In this document: positions 56,437 through 64,000 of the stretch, piece by piece
Layout of the letters: every line of letters begins with the position of its first letter
Numbering within the stretch: position 1 is the first letter of the stretch
Origin: Methylobacterium sp. SyP6R
GTDB taxonomy: Bacteria > Pseudomonadota > Alphaproteobacteria > Rhizobiales > Beijerinckiaceae
Direction: 5' to 3'
NCBI RefSeq assembly: GCF_019216885.1
Contig: NZ_JAAQRC020000001.1
Coordinates: 5,211,501 to 5,275,500, forward strand
DNA length: 64,000 nucleotides
The notes under the pieces: model-generated
The model's database searches: none
Seen by the model: the letters and a program-made list of their open reading frames with translations, nothing else
Told to the model about the DNA's origin: nothing
Translations under genes and position numbers: made by a program

Positions 56437-57492
56437 ATGCAGAGCGCCGCTCGCGCGTCGGCGGCCGTTCGGCCGCCGGTGGAGGCCGCACGCCCGGCCG
56501 ACAACATCCCTCTCGGCATCGCGCTGATGATCGGCGCGACTGTGCTGCTGACCCTGTCGAACGCGTTCTCCAAGCACCTCGTCGCCCATTACCCGGTCGG
56601 CGAGGTGATGTTCCTGCGCTCCTCGATCGCCTTCGGGCTGGTCGGCGCCGTGATGCTGCCGGTGACGGGGCTCGGGGTGTTCCGCACGAAGCGGCCCGGC
56701 GCCCATCTCGGCCGCGGGCTGTCGCAGGCGATCTCCCAGACGCTGACGGTGCTCGCCCTCGGGCTGATGCCGCTCGCCGGCGTCACGGCGATCGGCTTCT
56801 CGGCGCCGCTCTTCGCGGCCGTGGTCGCGATCCTCTGGCACAAGGAGGCGTCGGACCCGGTGCGCTGGGGCGTGCTGCTGGTGGGCTTCCTCGGCGTGCT
56901 GGTGGTGACCAATCCGGGCGCCGATTCGCTCCAGGTCGGGGCGTTGTTCGCGCTGGGCAACGCCGTGATGTACGGCACCGTCACGGTGGCGGTGCGCGGC
57001 ATGGCCAAGACCGAGAAGGCCTCGACCCTGCTGATCTGGCAGATGGCCGTGATGGCGGCGGCCCATTCGCTGCTGCTGGTCTTCGGCTTCCGCTGGCCGG
57101 GCGGGTTCGATGCTCTCCTGTTCGGGCTGCTCGGCGCCTCGAATGTCGGCGCGCAATATCTCTGGACCCGGGCGCTCGCCGCGGCCCCGGCCACCGCGGT
57201 GTCGCCGTTCTACTACCTGATGCTGGTCTGGGGCATGGGGCTCGGCTACCTCGCCTTCGGCGAGGTCCCGAATTCGCACCTCGTCATCGGCGGCGTGATC
57301 GTGGTGGCGGCCGGCGCCCTGCTCCTGTGGCACGAGACCTTGATGCGGCGGGGGCACGCGACGCGGATGCCGGCCTGGGTCGGGGCCTGGATGCGCGGGC
57401 GCGATGGGGGGCCGGTGCGGCTTGCCCGCCCGGAGGTCCATCGGTTGCACAGGCCGGTGGCGCTGGGGCTGTCACGGGATTTTGCGGGTTGA
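56437..57492 (+). CDS. DMT superfamily (EamA) transporter
   Basis: A 351-residue membrane protein with ten hydrophobic helices in two EamA repeats. The first begins GIALMIGATVLLTLSNAFSKHLV and the second near ALFALGNAVMYGTVTVAVRG (both read in parts). YLWTRALAAAPATAVSPFYYLMLVWG marks the family's conserved helix 9 region (in parts). An Arg-rich C-terminal tail of about 45 residues is cytoplasmic. It likely exports a small metabolite. The gene sits 26 bases behind the isocyanide-synthase-like gene, so the two probably form one operon. Confidence 0.88.
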   Translation: MQSAARASAAVRPPVEAARPADNIPLGIALMIGATVLLTLSNAFSKHLVAHYPVGEVMFLRSSIAFGLVGAVMLPVTGLGVFRTKRPGAHLGRGLSQAISQTLTVLALGLMPLAGVTAIGFSAPLFAAVVAILWHKEASDPVRWGVLLVGFLGVLVVTNPGADSLQVGALFALGNAVMYGTVTVAVRGMAKTEKASTLLIWQMAVMAAAHSLLLVFGFRWPGGFDALLFGLLGASNVGAQYLWTRALAAAPATAVSPFYYLMLVWGMGLGYLAFGEVPNSHLVIGGVIVVAAGALLLWHETLMRRGHATRMPAWVGAWMRGRDGGPVRLARPEVHRLHRPVALGLSRDFAG

Positions 57493-57494
57493 GG

Positions 57495-57521
57495 GGGCTC
57501 TGCCCTTAAAGGGTAGAGCCC
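57495..57521. terminator. Hairpin terminator between convergent genes
   Basis: GGGCTCTGCCCTT and AAGGGTAGAGCCC form a 13-bp stem with one G-T wobble and a one-base loop, 3 bases after the transporter stop. It faces the convergent ACT gene and may serve both. Confidence 0.65.
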
Positions 57522-57569
57522 ACAGCTTGACTGGGTAAAGGGCTGTTGGGGGTGGTTCACAAATGTTGT

Positions 57570-57995
57570 CTAGTCGACTTCGTTCTTGGCCTGTTGCTGC
57601 CTCGACTTGAGTGCGTTGAGCGCTGCTTCCGCGCTCTCTTGAGGGACAAAGACATGATCGTGGTGATAGGCCGCTACGACGTTGCAAGAAATACCCTCGT
57701 CGGCGAGCGTTGAGGCCACTGCCGCGGTCAGCCCAACGCCGTCCAAAGCGGAAAAAACTTCAAGCACGATTCGGCTCATCGGTAGATGGGTGCCGAACCC
57801 ATGCGCCTCGGCGTCGGTTCGTTTGAGAAGAAGCGTCACTCCCTCCTTCTCGACGAAGATCATGAGGGCCTTTCCTGCGCATCTCTCGATGATAAGGCTA
57901 TCTCTGGTCGAGCAGAAGAAGTAGGTGCCTTCGTCAAGCTCAGGCTTCATGGCGGCGATCATGGCATTGCGCTCACGGACAATATGGTTGATCAT
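57570..57995 (-). CDS. ACT domain-containing protein
   Basis: A 141-residue protein with an N-terminal KPELDEGTYFFCS unit and a C-terminal ACT-like domain (SRIVLEVFSALDGVGLTAAVASTLADEGISCNVVAAYHHDHVFVP, read in parts). The order matches short tandem-ACT proteins thought to bind amino acids. The ATG at 57995 is preferred over 58034. Codons and base composition are distinctly less GC-rich than in neighbouring genes, which suggests recent acquisition. It lies 64 bases downstream of the RidA gene on the same strand. Confidence 0.8.
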   Translation of the reverse strand: MINHIVRERNAMIAAMKPELDEGTYFFCSTRDSLIIERCAGKALMIFVEKEGVTLLLKRTDAEAHGFGTHLPMSRIVLEVFSALDGVGLTAAVASTLADEGISCNVVAAYHHDHVFVPQESAEAALNALKSRQQQAKNEVD

Positions 57996-58059
57996 TCGTG
58001 ATCCAATCAACAACGGTATGTGGTGGCGGGCCATCCGCGCGTGAGGGCCCGCCTAGGGC

Positions 58060-58455
58060 CTAAGTCCGAACCGCCGTGACTTCGACCTCAACGAGGGCAT
58101 CCGGCCGAGCCAGCCCGGCGACGATGATAACCGTCACCGCCGCAGGCGTCTCCGAAGCCCAGCGGGTGCGACGCGCGTGACCGAGGGCCGGAAGATCATC
58201 CGCCCGTGTCAGAAAGAAAGTAGCCTTGGCGACGTCGGGGAGAGCCATTCCAGCTGCCGCGAGCAGGGCCTCAACATTGTCCATCGCCTGCTCGATCTGC
58301 TCGGGGAACTCAGTCTTCATCTGTCCATCCGGCGCAACGCCGAATTGACCCGAGACGTAGAGCGTGCGCCCCGCAGGGTCTTCCAGAGCATGGGTATAGA
58401 TGGAGCGGAACTGCTCCGGCACCGTCCAGACGGTGGATGGGTTCAGGGTCTTCAT
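58060..58455 (-). CDS. RidA family protein (reactive imine deaminase)
   Basis: A 131-residue YjgF/YER057c/UK114 protein. Family segments are GRTLYVSGQFGVAPDGQMKTEFPEQIEQAMDNVEALLAAAGM (in parts) and VAKATFFLTRADDLPAL. The usual C-terminal E-x-x-A is seen as VEVEVTAV. The Arg that binds carboxylates in RidA proper is not clear, so it may belong to another subfamily. These proteins hydrolyse enamine/imine intermediates. The start is 58455 or 58461. Its base composition is lower in GC than the surroundings, like the adjacent ACT gene. Confidence 0.85.
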   Translation of the reverse strand: MKTLNPSTVWTVPEQFRSIYTHALEDPAGRTLYVSGQFGVAPDGQMKTEFPEQIEQAMDNVEALLAAAGMALPDVAKATFFLTRADDLPALGHARRTRWASETPAAVTVIIVAGLARPDALVEVEVTAVRT

Positions 58456-58461
58456 GGACAT

Positions 58462-58831
58462 TCGCCTTGGTTGCACCCCGGCCCCGAATGATCGGGCTCC
58501 GTTGCACGGGGCAGGAAATGCCCCGCGCCGCTCACGGCCACAGGGCTCGGAGACGCGATCAGGTGTGGGCGCAAGCGAACAGCGTGCGGGCTGTTCAAGC
58601 TAGCGAGGTGCTACAAGCCCCCGTCACGCCGGCCGCGTCTAAGGCGGCGTCGGCGTCGAACGATCATCGTCGGACGGGTAAGACTCATGCGGCCTCGCTA
58701 GGGGAAATCTTCGCAGAACGCAATCATCATCCGCCGTCCACTGGGGGGTGCACACGGTCTTCCGCTTGGTCATGCTGGTCGGGTTTTGTCCCCGGCATAT
58801 CAATCGGCCGCGCGCCTCAGCGGTTCTCGGG
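58462..58831. other. Intergenic region with a possible gene remnant
   Basis: About 370 bases. On the minus strand around 58640-58775 the frame KTVCTPQWTADDDCVLRRFP resembles the start of SANT/Myb-like small proteins (W-T-x-x-D-D-x-x-L-R) but runs into unrelated sequence. It may be a fragment. Nothing else was recognised. Confidence 0.3.
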
Positions 58832-59614
58832 CTACCGCGGTAACAGCACGACCAGCTTGTGATCCGGCTGGCTCGCGGGAACGAAGGTGACCTGTTCGTA
58901 GCGCAGGATGCCGTCCTGCGGGTGGTCGAATGTCCGCAGACCCCCTTCCCGCGCCAGCACCGCATGCTCGTTCCAGAACGTCGTGAACTCGGCACTGCGC
59001 CGGCGCAGGTCGCGGACGAGGGCGTCCATCGCGGGATCGTCCGGGTTGTGCCCGGTATCGGCCCGGAACTCGGCGAGCAGACGGCGGGCGCGGTTCTCCC
59101 AGTCCTCGATGAAGCGGCGCGCCGCCGCGTGCAGGAACACGAACCGCAGCAGGCAGGGCTCGCCGCTGTCGAACCAGGGGGCGAACAGGCGGCCTGCGGC
59201 CGCGTTCCAGCCGCGCGCCTGCCAGAGCCGGTCGAGGAGATAGGCCGGCGCCGACAGGGCATGAAGCGCATCCAGCAACTCGGGCGGCGCGGCGTCCGGC
59301 ACCGGCGCGGCGACGGGCGCGGCGGGGTCGCGCCGCCGGGTCAGCTCGAACAGGTAGGCGCGCTCCGCCGGGTTGAGGCGAAGCGCCTCCGCCAGCCGGG
59401 CGAGCGCTTGAGCCGACAGGGCGATGTCGCGCCCCTGCTCGACCCAGGTGTACCAGGTCGTGCTCAGCCCGCTGAGCTGCGCCACCTCCTCGCGCCGCAG
59501 GCCGGGCGTGCGCCGACGGCCGGTCGGCTGCCCGATCGCGGCGGGCGCCAGCGCCTCGCGGCGGGCGCGCAGGAAGGCACCGAGGAGGCGCCGCTGGTCG
59601 ACGGGCAGGGTCAT
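58832..59614 (-). CDS. XRE/MmyB-type transcriptional regulator
   Basis: A 260-residue regulator. The HTH is in the first 80 residues (RRTPGLRREEVAQLSGLSTTWYTWVEQGRDIALS, in parts), followed by LARLAEALRLNPAERAYLFEL. The C-terminal MmyB-like ligand domain includes LLDRLWQARGWNAAAGRLFAPWF (in parts), WENRARRLLAEFRADTG and a final HPQDGILRYEQVTFVPASQPDHKLVVLLPR (in parts). This architecture is common for repressors of an adjacent divergent gene. The methyltransferase gene starts about 100 bases away on the other strand. A longer start at 59629 is possible. Confidence 0.9.
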   Translation of the reverse strand: MTLPVDQRRLLGAFLRARREALAPAAIGQPTGRRRTPGLRREEVAQLSGLSTTWYTWVEQGRDIALSAQALARLAEALRLNPAERAYLFELTRRRDPAAPVAAPVPDAAPPELLDALHALSAPAYLLDRLWQARGWNAAAGRLFAPWFDSGEPCLLRFVFLHAAARRFIEDWENRARRLLAEFRADTGHNPDDPAMDALVRDLRRRSAEFTTFWNEHAVLAREGGLRTFDHPQDGILRYEQVTFVPASQPDHKLVVLLPR

Positions 59615-59716
59615 GCGGGTGCCGGACATACCAGGATATCCAGCCAACTTGTACCAGCATGGCAGTGGGATCAGGGTGACGGCGCCACAGCGGAGCACAC
59701 CCAGCGGAGCCCATCG

Positions 59717-60478
59717 ATGACAACGCAGCACGCCTTCGTCGCACAGGAATATGGTGTCCGGGCCTCGGACTACGTCGCCAGCGCGGTTCACAAAGCCGGG
59801 GCCGACCTCGACCAGGTGGAGGAGATCGTCCGGGGCCTCAGCACCGCACGGGTGCTCGATCTGGGCTGCGGCGGCGGCCATGTCAGCTACCGCGCGGCGC
59901 CCCACGTCGCCGAGGTGGTCGCGTGCGACATCACCCGGGCCATGCTGGACGCCGTCGCCGCCACGGCGGCGGAGCGCGGCCTGGCCAACATCGCCGTCCG
60001 GCAGGCCGCGGCGGAGGCGCTGCCCTTCGAGGCGGCCTCGTTCGACCTCGTCCTGAGCCGCTTCAGCGCGCATCACTGGCAGGATCTGGAGGCCGGTTTG
60101 CGGGAGGCGCGCCGCGTCCTCAAGCCCGGCGGCCGGGCCGTGCTGATCGACACGGTCGCGCCCGCCGACCGCGTCCTCGACAGCCACCTGCAGGCGATCG
60201 AACTCTTGCGGGACGCCTCGCATGTCCGCAACGCCACCACGGCCGAGCTGATCTCGGCCCTGGCGCGCGCCGGCCTGGCCGTCGAGGGCGTCACGATGCG
60301 GCGGCTGCGGATGGAGTTTTCGATGTGGACGGCCCGGACGCGGACGCCCGTGCTCCACGCCGAGGCGATCCGCTCGCTGCAGGATCGCGCACCCGACATC
60401 GTCAGGGCGTATTTCGCCATCGGCCCGGACGGGAGCTTCGACCTCGATGCGGCGACCCTGGTGACGGTCGCCGCCTGA
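59717..60478 (+). CDS. Class I SAM-dependent methyltransferase
   Basis: A 253-residue methyltransferase of the UbiE/YcgJ type. Motif I is VLDLGCGGGHVSYRAA, the acidic loop is VVACDITRAML, and motif II/III is AEALPFEAASFDLVLSRFSAHHWQDL (in parts) with LKPGGRAVLIDTVAP. The acceptor substrate is unknown. GGAG lies 7 bases before the ATG at 59717, which supports the start. The divergent XRE regulator probably controls it. After the stop there are short inverted repeats (GCAAAA/TTTTGC, about 60488-60510). Confidence 0.9.
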   Translation: MTTQHAFVAQEYGVRASDYVASAVHKAGADLDQVEEIVRGLSTARVLDLGCGGGHVSYRAAPHVAEVVACDITRAMLDAVAATAAERGLANIAVRQAAAEALPFEAASFDLVLSRFSAHHWQDLEAGLREARRVLKPGGRAVLIDTVAPADRVLDSHLQAIELLRDASHVRNATTAELISALARAGLAVEGVTMRRLRMEFSMWTARTRTPVLHAEAIRSLQDRAPDIVRAYFAIGPDGSFDLDAATLVTVAA

Positions 60479-60580
60479 GCAGACTTCGCAAAAGTGGTGG
60501 CCGGTTTTGCGACAAAAATCTTTGCCACGGCAAAAACCTAAGAGCCTACCGGATCAGATTTTGCTTCGTGAAACCGATAG

Positions 60581-60688
60581 CTGATACGATTTCCGACTGA
60601 TCGCTTCGCGATGCGGAAATCGGCTTCGCTCACGCGCCGCGCGGGCTGGTGATACGAAATCCGGAAGTGATCTTCCGGATTTCGTATG
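60581..60688. repeat. Palindromic repeat family B, copy 3
   Basis: GATTTCCGACTGATCGCTTC..GCGGAAATC hairpin, the GCGCCGCGCGGGCTGGTGA linker, and the perfect ATACGAAATCCGGAAG/CTTCCGGATTTCGTAT stem. It stands 18 bases before a family A copy. Confidence 0.82.
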
Positions 60689-60706
60689 ACACGGGATATC
60701 CTGCCC

Positions 60707-60836
60707 GATCACCTCATCCTGAGGAGTTGGTCGATCGAAGATCGACTGACCTCGAAGGAGGGCTCCCGAAGTCTCGCGATCCCTGGAGCCCTCCTTCGAG
60801 GCTCCCGTTGGTCGCACCTCAGGATGAGGTGGGAGG
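60707..60836. repeat. Palindromic repeat family A, copy 7
   Basis: Ends ACCTCATCCTGAGG and GCACCTCAGGATGAGGT, hairpin GGTCGATCGAAGATCGACTGACC, and inverted CTCGAAGGAGGGCTCC/GGAGCCCTCCTTCGAG arms. Confidence 0.86.
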
Positions 60837-60945
60837 TTAGGACAGCCTCGATCGTCTCAAGCCTTGAGTAGAAAATCCCGCTCAAACAGACTCCAAGCGG
60901 ACGACGCGTCGGCTTGCCAACGCAAGTCTGCCGAGGCGCGGCCGA

Positions 60946-63234
60946 TCACGCCGCCAACGTCTTGGCCTTTCGGTTCTCGGGGCACCAGCGGCCGATCAGT
61001 GTACGCACCTCCGCGGCGGGCACCGGGCGGCTGAACAGGTAGCCCTGGACCTCGTCGCAGCCCAGCAGCGCCAGGACCCGCTGCTGGTCGGCGGTCTCGA
61101 TGCCCTCGGCGGTGGTGCGCATGCCGAGCACCCGGGCGATGTCGATGACGGCGCGGACGATCGCGGCGTTCTGCGCAGCCGTGCCGAGCCCGGTGACGAA
61201 GCTGCGGTCGACCTTGATGCGGTCGAAGGGGAAGCTCCGCAGGTAGTTGAGCGAGGAATAACCGGTGCCGAAATCGTCCATCGCCACGTGCAGGCCCAGC
61301 GCCTTGAGCTCGCGCAGGATGGCGAGCGTCGCCTCGCCGCTGTCGAGCAGCATCTGCTCGGTGATCTCGAGTTCGAGGCGGTGGGCCGGCAGGCCGGTCC
61401 GCTCCAGCACCCCGCGCACCATCCCGACGAGGTCCGGCCCCGAGAACTGCACCGGCGACAGGTTGACGGCGATCTTCAGCCGCTCGGGCCAGGTCGCGGC
61501 CTGGCGGCAGGCCTCCTCCAGGGACCACTCGCCGAGCGCGTGGATCAGGCCGCATTCCTCGGCGATCGCGATGAACAGCGAGGGCGGCACGTTGCCCCGC
61601 TCCGGATGGCGCCAGCGCGCCAGCGCCTCGAACCCGGCGATCTCGCCGCTCTTGAGGGTGACGGAGGGCTGGTAGTGCAGCTCCAGCTCCCCCCGCTCGA
61701 TCGCCCGGCGCAGGTCGGCCTCGATCTGGCGCCGTTCCTCCAGCCCCTCGCTCATCTGCCGGTCGTAGAACCGGAAGGTGCCGCGCTTGCCCCCCTTCAC
61801 GGCGTAGAGCGCGAGGTCGGCGGCGATCAGGAGGTCGTCGGCGGATCCGCCATCCGCGGGCCCGACCGCGATGCCGATGCTGACGCTGGAGCGGATCTGG
61901 TGACTGCCGATCTCGAAGGGCGGCAGCACCGCCGCAGCGATGCGCCGCGCCAGAGCCTCGATCGCGTCCCGGCCGCCGGCGCGGGGCACCAGCAGGGCGA
62001 ACTCGTCGCCGCCGAGGCGGGCGAGAAGCTGGCCGGGGGCGAGCACGGCGGCGAGCCGGTCGCCCACCGCCTGGAGCAGGTGATCGCCGACCTTGTGGCC
62101 GAGGGTGTCGTTGACGATCTTGAAGCGGTCGAGGTCGAGGAACATCACCGCGAAGGTCGCCTCCGGCGTCGCCCGCGCCGTCTCCGCCATCGCCTCGAGG
62201 GAGGCGCGGAACACCCGGCGGTTCGGCAGGTCGGTCAGGGGATCGAGGGAGGCGAGCCGCACCACCCGGGCCTCGGCCTCGGAGCGCTTGGCCTCGATGC
62301 GCAGGAGCTTCTCGACCGCGATCCCGACGAGCAGCGTCAGAATGGCCGCCGTCAGGGCGTCCATCCGCAGGGTGGCGCGGGAATCCTTGTAGATCTCGCT
62401 CTCCGGCACGCTGACGCTCACCCAGAGGGGATGCTCGCGCACCTTGCGGATCGTCACCAGCCGGCTCTCGGCACCGTCCGGCATGGTGAGGGTGAAGGTG
62501 CCGGACCGGCCGGAGCGGATCTTGCGGTAGGTCTCGGTCCGCGTCAGGTCGGCGCCGACCCCGAAGCCGCCGCCGACGCCGCCGCTGGAGCGCACCACCC
62601 CGTCGCTGCCGATGAGCGAGATCGAGGCCGGGGTGCCGAGGTCGATCTTGTCGTAGAACCGGGTCAGGTGGCTCGGGTTGAGCGAGGCCACCACCACGCC
62701 GCCGAACTCCCCGTCCGGCCCGCGGAAGCGGCGGCTGATCTGCACCGAGACCCGGCCGCTCGCCCGCCCGATCACCGGGCGGCTGATGTAGAGCACGTCG
62801 TCGGAGGTCTCGACGTGGATGCGGAAATGCTCGCGGTCGCTGAGATCGGTCGCCGGCGGCGGCTGCGGCCCGGCATTGGACGCCCGCATCACCCCGTCCG
62901 GCCCGATGATCGCCACCTGCACGATGATCTCGCTCAGGAGATCGGTCGTGTTGACGATCGTCGCATAATCCTCCTTGCCGGCGCGGTTCTCGATGCTGCG
63001 GCGCATGTAGAGCAGCGACTTGTCGATCTCGCCGATCGAGCGCAGCACGTTCTCCTCGAACACCATCGCGAAATTGTGCGTGGTGCGCTCGGAATCCTGC
63101 AGCGCGCCCCTGACGTCGTTCTCGTGCTTGGCCGCCACGCCGATCCACAGCACCACCACCACGATCAGGCCGATGATCACCGGCCCGCGGCGCTCCGCCA
63201 GGAATCTGGGAAATTGCTTGAGGTGCAGGGCCAT
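60946..63234 (-). CDS. Diguanylate cyclase/phosphodiesterase with a periplasmic sensor (Cache-GGDEF-EAL)
   Basis: A 762-residue inner-membrane protein. Helix 1 is at about 17-36 (GPVIIGLIVVVVLWIGVAA). The periplasmic dCache-like sensor covers about 40-290, with SDREHFRIHV and SISLIGSDGVV. Helix 2 follows at about 295-315. The GGDEF domain has the intact motif GGDEF at 408-412. The EAL domain has EAL at 536-538, NLSPVQF, ITEQML and DDFGTGYSSLNYL. Both catalytic sets look intact, so it could make and break cyclic di-GMP, with the sensor choosing the direction. Targets include motility and polysaccharide. It has no neighbouring partner. Confidence 0.93.
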   Translation of the reverse strand: MALHLKQFPRFLAERRGPVIIGLIVVVVLWIGVAAKHENDVRGALQDSERTTHNFAMVFEENVLRSIGEIDKSLLYMRRSIENRAGKEDYATIVNTTDLLSEIIVQVAIIGPDGVMRASNAGPQPPPATDLSDREHFRIHVETSDDVLYISRPVIGRASGRVSVQISRRFRGPDGEFGGVVVASLNPSHLTRFYDKIDLGTPASISLIGSDGVVRSSGGVGGGFGVGADLTRTETYRKIRSGRSGTFTLTMPDGAESRLVTIRKVREHPLWVSVSVPESEIYKDSRATLRMDALTAAILTLLVGIAVEKLLRIEAKRSEAEARVVRLASLDPLTDLPNRRVFRASLEAMAETARATPEATFAVMFLDLDRFKIVNDTLGHKVGDHLLQAVGDRLAAVLAPGQLLARLGGDEFALLVPRAGGRDAIEALARRIAAAVLPPFEIGSHQIRSSVSIGIAVGPADGGSADDLLIAADLALYAVKGGKRGTFRFYDRQMSEGLEERRQIEADLRRAIERGELELHYQPSVTLKSGEIAGFEALARWRHPERGNVPPSLFIAIAEECGLIHALGEWSLEEACRQAATWPERLKIAVNLSPVQFSGPDLVGMVRGVLERTGLPAHRLELEITEQMLLDSGEATLAILRELKALGLHVAMDDFGTGYSSLNYLRSFPFDRIKVDRSFVTGLGTAAQNAAIVRAVIDIARVLGMRTTAEGIETADQQRVLALLGCDEVQGYLFSRPVPAAEVRTLIGRWCPENRKAKTLAA

Positions 63235-63886
63235 CCCGGCTCGTCCAGCGGCTTCGGTCCCTGGCACTATGCAACCCGAAAGTTATCGGTATCTAAATCA
63301 CGGGCTGCCATTCCGACTCTTTTGCGCGCCGCCGCAATGGTATAGCTTCAATGGAAAGCGCATCGACTACCGGATTGCTTGTCAGATCGTCTCGTTTTCC
63401 TGCCGTATAATCCGAATGACAGCATGGCCTATGAGCGTGACGGATGCACGGCCTGCATGTCGAAATGTCCGGAGATCGAGATCGGTGGAAGACGACCCAC
63501 GAAATCACAACCGGAGGTGGTTTAAGTTGCAGTTTTTCCGTCGGCGTTGCAGGTCGAGTCGTGGCGGTTCCAGCGCGACCATACCTAAACGTCACTCGGT
63601 TAACGTAGTCAATCGTGCTCAATTCGATCATCGGGGCCGCCGGGGCGTCCTGCTGATCCGCGACGCCGCCGCTTTCCGTCCCGGTTCCGTCTTCGCGGAC
63701 GCCGCCGCGAGATGAGGCAACGTATTCGATGAACTTCAGAACGACATGTCAGTGAAACCGGCGTCGCGAGGCGATCTCGGGTCGAGCCGACGCGGCCGAA
63801 TTGGGGCGGTGTTGCCGCCGGTCTCGTGCCGGACACGAGATTTTTTGTTTCCACTCACGACGGACCGACGGGAAAACCTGTCCTGC
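63235..63886. other. Long intergenic region, no gene seen
   Basis: About 650 bases, richer in AT than the genes around it, especially 63280-63430 and 63590-63610. It includes the promoter of the GGDEF-EAL gene. No ribosome site with a credible protein, no repeat of families A-D and no terminator hairpin was recognised. Confidence 0.4.
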
Positions 63887-64000
63887 TCAACCGCGGCGCA
63901 GGCGGCGCCAGCCGAGAACCGCGCCGCTTCCCGACACCACCAGGCCGAGGGCGCTGAAGGCGACGATCACCGTCAGCCGCAGGGCCGGGTGTTGCGCCAG
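63887..64000 (-). CDS. Membrane protein, C-terminal end only (possibly PepSY-type)
   Basis: The last 37 residues of a minus-strand gene that continues beyond the window. They contain one hydrophobic helix (LTVIVAFSALGLVVSGSGAVLGW, in parts) and a positively charged end, RRLRRG. The GWRRLRR ending after a final helix is common in PepSY-associated membrane proteins, but too little is visible to classify it. Confidence 0.5.
   Translation of the reverse strand: MAQHPALRLTVIVAFSALGLVVSGSGAVLGWRRLRRG

Noticed and set aside
58639..58775. A small SANT/Myb-like gene on the minus strand
   Set aside because: Only about ten residues fit the motif, without a plausible start or the rest of the domain. 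It is at best a fragment.

Overview
The window is GC-rich DNA that reads as an alphaproteobacterium of the Rhizobiales, most like Methylobacterium/Methylorubrum. This rests on codon use, the types of protein families (RepA/RepB partition proteins of the repABC kind, an RPA-type replication initiator, a DUF1236 protein, an HWE-type sensor kinase, an amino acid:[carrier protein] ligase operon, an FdhF/YdeP-type molybdoenzyme) and a LexA box of the alphaproteobacterial GAAC-N7-GAAC form. No rRNA, tRNA, CRISPR array or intact transposase was seen. The genus is an inference.

Layout. 0-7.4 kb: end of a GH5 glycanase, a GT4 glycosyltransferase, a YaiI-type protein, a large molybdopterin oxidoreductase, a hairpin-rich intergenic stretch, and a MerR-type regulator with a textbook 19-bp-spacer operator facing a glutaredoxin-membrane fusion gene. 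7.4-9.8 kb: plasmid-type partition genes (ParA/RepA, ParB/RepB) with two perfect parS-like 16-mers inside the repB gene. 10.3-16.5 kb: operon of acyl carrier protein, acyl-CoA-dehydrogenase-like flavoprotein, aminoacyl-tRNA-synthetase-like carrier-protein ligase and DUF1839, followed by a GH2 glycosidase. 16.7-22.7 kb: sensor kinase, DUF1236 protein, Tat-exported malate:quinone oxidoreductase, CYTH protein. 22.9-27.5 kb: histidine utilisation (hutF divergent from hutI, then hutU). 27.8-29.9 kb: iteron-bearing origin-like region and its RPA-type initiator gene. 30.2-34.6 kb: glutathione transferase, peptidase T, a tandem-domain TetR regulator, a nucleotide-sugar epimerase. 34.8-42.2 kb: a branched-chain-type ABC importer with a DapA-like lyase and a DadA-like flavin dehydrogenase, fitting uptake and breakdown of hydroxyproline or a similar imino acid. 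42.5-50.1 kb: small proteins, a VOC protein, LysR and PAS-HTH regulators, uvrB and lexA. 50.3-55.3 kb: purine permease and a molybdenum hydroxylase with its FAD subunit. 55.5-60.5 kb: an isocyanide-synthase-like protein with a DMT transporter, ACT and RidA proteins of lower GC, an XRE regulator divergent from a methyltransferase. 60.9-64 kb: a GGDEF-EAL protein and the end of a membrane protein.

Intergenic DNA is seeded with at least four families of palindromic repeats. Family A (about 140 bp, seven copies) begins and ends with inverted versions of CCTCATCCTGAGGTG. Family B (about 105 bp, three copies, one nested inside a family A copy) forms very strong hairpins. Families C and D are inverted pairs of CCCTCTCC-type hairpins. 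Several sit inside what would otherwise be continuous operons.

The most notable feature is the combination of repABC-type partition genes, parS sites, an iteron origin and an RPA initiator, split about 18 kb apart and interleaved with chromosome-like genes (uvrB, lexA, mqo, hut). This suggests a secondary replicon (chromid or megaplasmid) or a plasmid replicon absorbed into a chromosome. The second is the carrier-protein ligase operon, whose product is unknown.
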